Shown here in pieces: positions 41,099 through 41,894 of a DNA stretch of 41,894 bases. A model generated the notes under the pieces. It worked only from the letters and a program-made list of their open reading frames with translations, was not told where the DNA came from and ran no database searches. The position numbers and the translations under genes are program-made. The DNA is taken from positions 1 through 41,894 of the forward strand of contig JAANBB010000361.1 of NCBI GenBank assembly GCA_014621425.1, read 5' to 3'. Each line of letters starts with the position of its first letter. Within the stretch, counting starts at the first letter, position 1. The stretch comes from Cylindrodendrum hubeiense. Lineage: Eukaryota; Ascomycota; Sordariomycetes; Hypocreales; Nectriaceae.

Positions 41099-41894
41099 CT
41101 CGCGGGAGTCAGGTTGCTGTGGCGGTGCCGTGTTGGCGGAGGGACGGGGCGAGGTGAACAGCACCTAACGCCCCAGATATTGGAGAATGGACCGGAGGTG
41201 GTCCTGCGAAAGCGAGAGGGAGGAGAGGTGGCGAGGGTTGGGTCGGTTCCAGCCAGGTCGAGGGCACGGTAAGGTATGAAGGTAGGCGACGCAGTTGGGA
41301 GGTAGTGGCTACTAGAGCATCCGCGGATCGACTGAGTGCCTGAGTGCCTGAGTGGGTGCGTTCGGAGGGGGTCGTGGTAGCGATGTTTGATCTCGGGGAG
41401 TATGGAGATTAGGTCGAGGGTATGATGATCCAACAGCGTGGATCGCGACTCTCCTGGCAGGGGAGAGAAGGCTCGTATCGTCGTGGTCTCGTGATGGTCG
41501 GCAGTTGATTGCTTTCCCCCTTCGCGGGAGTGGATGGACAGTGAAGGCGGCGGCGGCGGCGTCTAGGGAATGGGCCAGAGACAGAGTTTCGAAGCAAGCA
41601 AGCAACTTCTTTAAGTGTCGGAGCGGGTTGGTGGTGGTGAGGCTTGCTCTTTTAGGCTGGCTAACGGAGACGGGTCGAGTGACGTTAGGCCCACTGACAA
41701 CCAACAAAAAGCAATCGAGTTAGAGCCAAAGGCACAGCGGGTGGTGGACCAAGTTAAACCAACAGCACCACGCCAGACGCTAAAGGCACAGTGCGTTGCT
41801 GTGGATTGCCTGTGGACTGCCTGTGGGTGGATTGCCTGTGACGGGTCTAGCGCAAATAGTGCGCAAGTGCTGTCTCCAGAGCGTGCTGCAGGAG
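41099..41894. other. Upstream region of the last gene, no gene seen
   Basis: About 800 bp at the right edge. It should include the promoter and 5' UTR of the minus-strand gene. Short simple repeats occur: tgagtgcc units at about 41334-41355, and gattgcctgtgg-type units at about 41805-41850. The long minus frame 41312-41707 begins at a non-ATG codon and looks non-coding. Confidence 0.5.

Noticed and set aside
41312..41707. Minus-strand 131-codon frame at the right edge
   Set aside because: Starts at a TTG, low-complexity Pro/Arg/Ser content, likely upstream DNA of the minus-strand gene.

Overview
This window looks like nuclear DNA of a filamentous ascomycete (Pezizomycotina, most likely a Sordariomycete of the Hypocreales type). 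The evidence is short spliceosomal introns (about 48-180 bp, mostly GTRNGT donors, CTAAC/CTGAC-like branch sites and YAG or AAG acceptors), single-gene transcription units on both strands, and proteins that are recognisably fungal. The order-level placement is inference; no species marker is visible. Exon joins below were made by hand, by matching splice signals to family conservation and reading phase.

Layout. 1-4319 has no supportable gene and carries several minisatellites and one N. 4320-5825 is an intronless arrestin-fold adaptor. 5826-8918 is gene-poor. 8919-10545 is a PLP-dependent aromatic amino acid decarboxylase with a one-base frame break. 10923-11333 (-) is a small one-TM protein. 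From 12088 to 36257 there is a dense housekeeping block: NTE1 lysophospholipase (-), GPN2 GTPase (+), POP5 of RNase P/MRP (-), a gephyrin-type MogA-MoeA molybdenum cofactor enzyme (+), V-ATPase c'' proteolipid (-), TFIIA small subunit (+), a TMEM42-like EamA transporter (+), a CLC chloride/proton antiporter (-), a DPB3/POLE4-type histone-fold subunit (+), U2 snRNP A' (-) and VPS15 (-). 37675-39084 is a fungal protein with an F-box-like start, in an AT-richer stretch. 39868-41098 (-) is a coiled-coil protein of unknown function whose frame changes once.

How the genes relate. There is no biosynthetic cluster, transposon, CRISPR array or rRNA. The central block alternates strands, giving divergent pairs (NTE1/GPN2, POP5/cnxE, VMA16/TOA2, CLC/DPB3) and convergent pairs (GPN2/POP5 with 7 bp between stop codons, cnxE/VMA16, TMEM42-like/CLC, DPB3/LEA1). 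The functions fall into RNA processing (POP5, LEA1), transcription and Pol II assembly (TOA2, GPN2), replication (DPB3), endomembrane pH, ion and traffic control (VMA16, CLC, VPS15, arrestin) and ER lipid turnover (NTE1). I found no convincing undescribed system. The points most worth checking are two frame breaks, a His-Gly linker in the Mo-cofactor enzyme, a 16-nt micro-exon and a readable 51-nt intron in the CLC gene.
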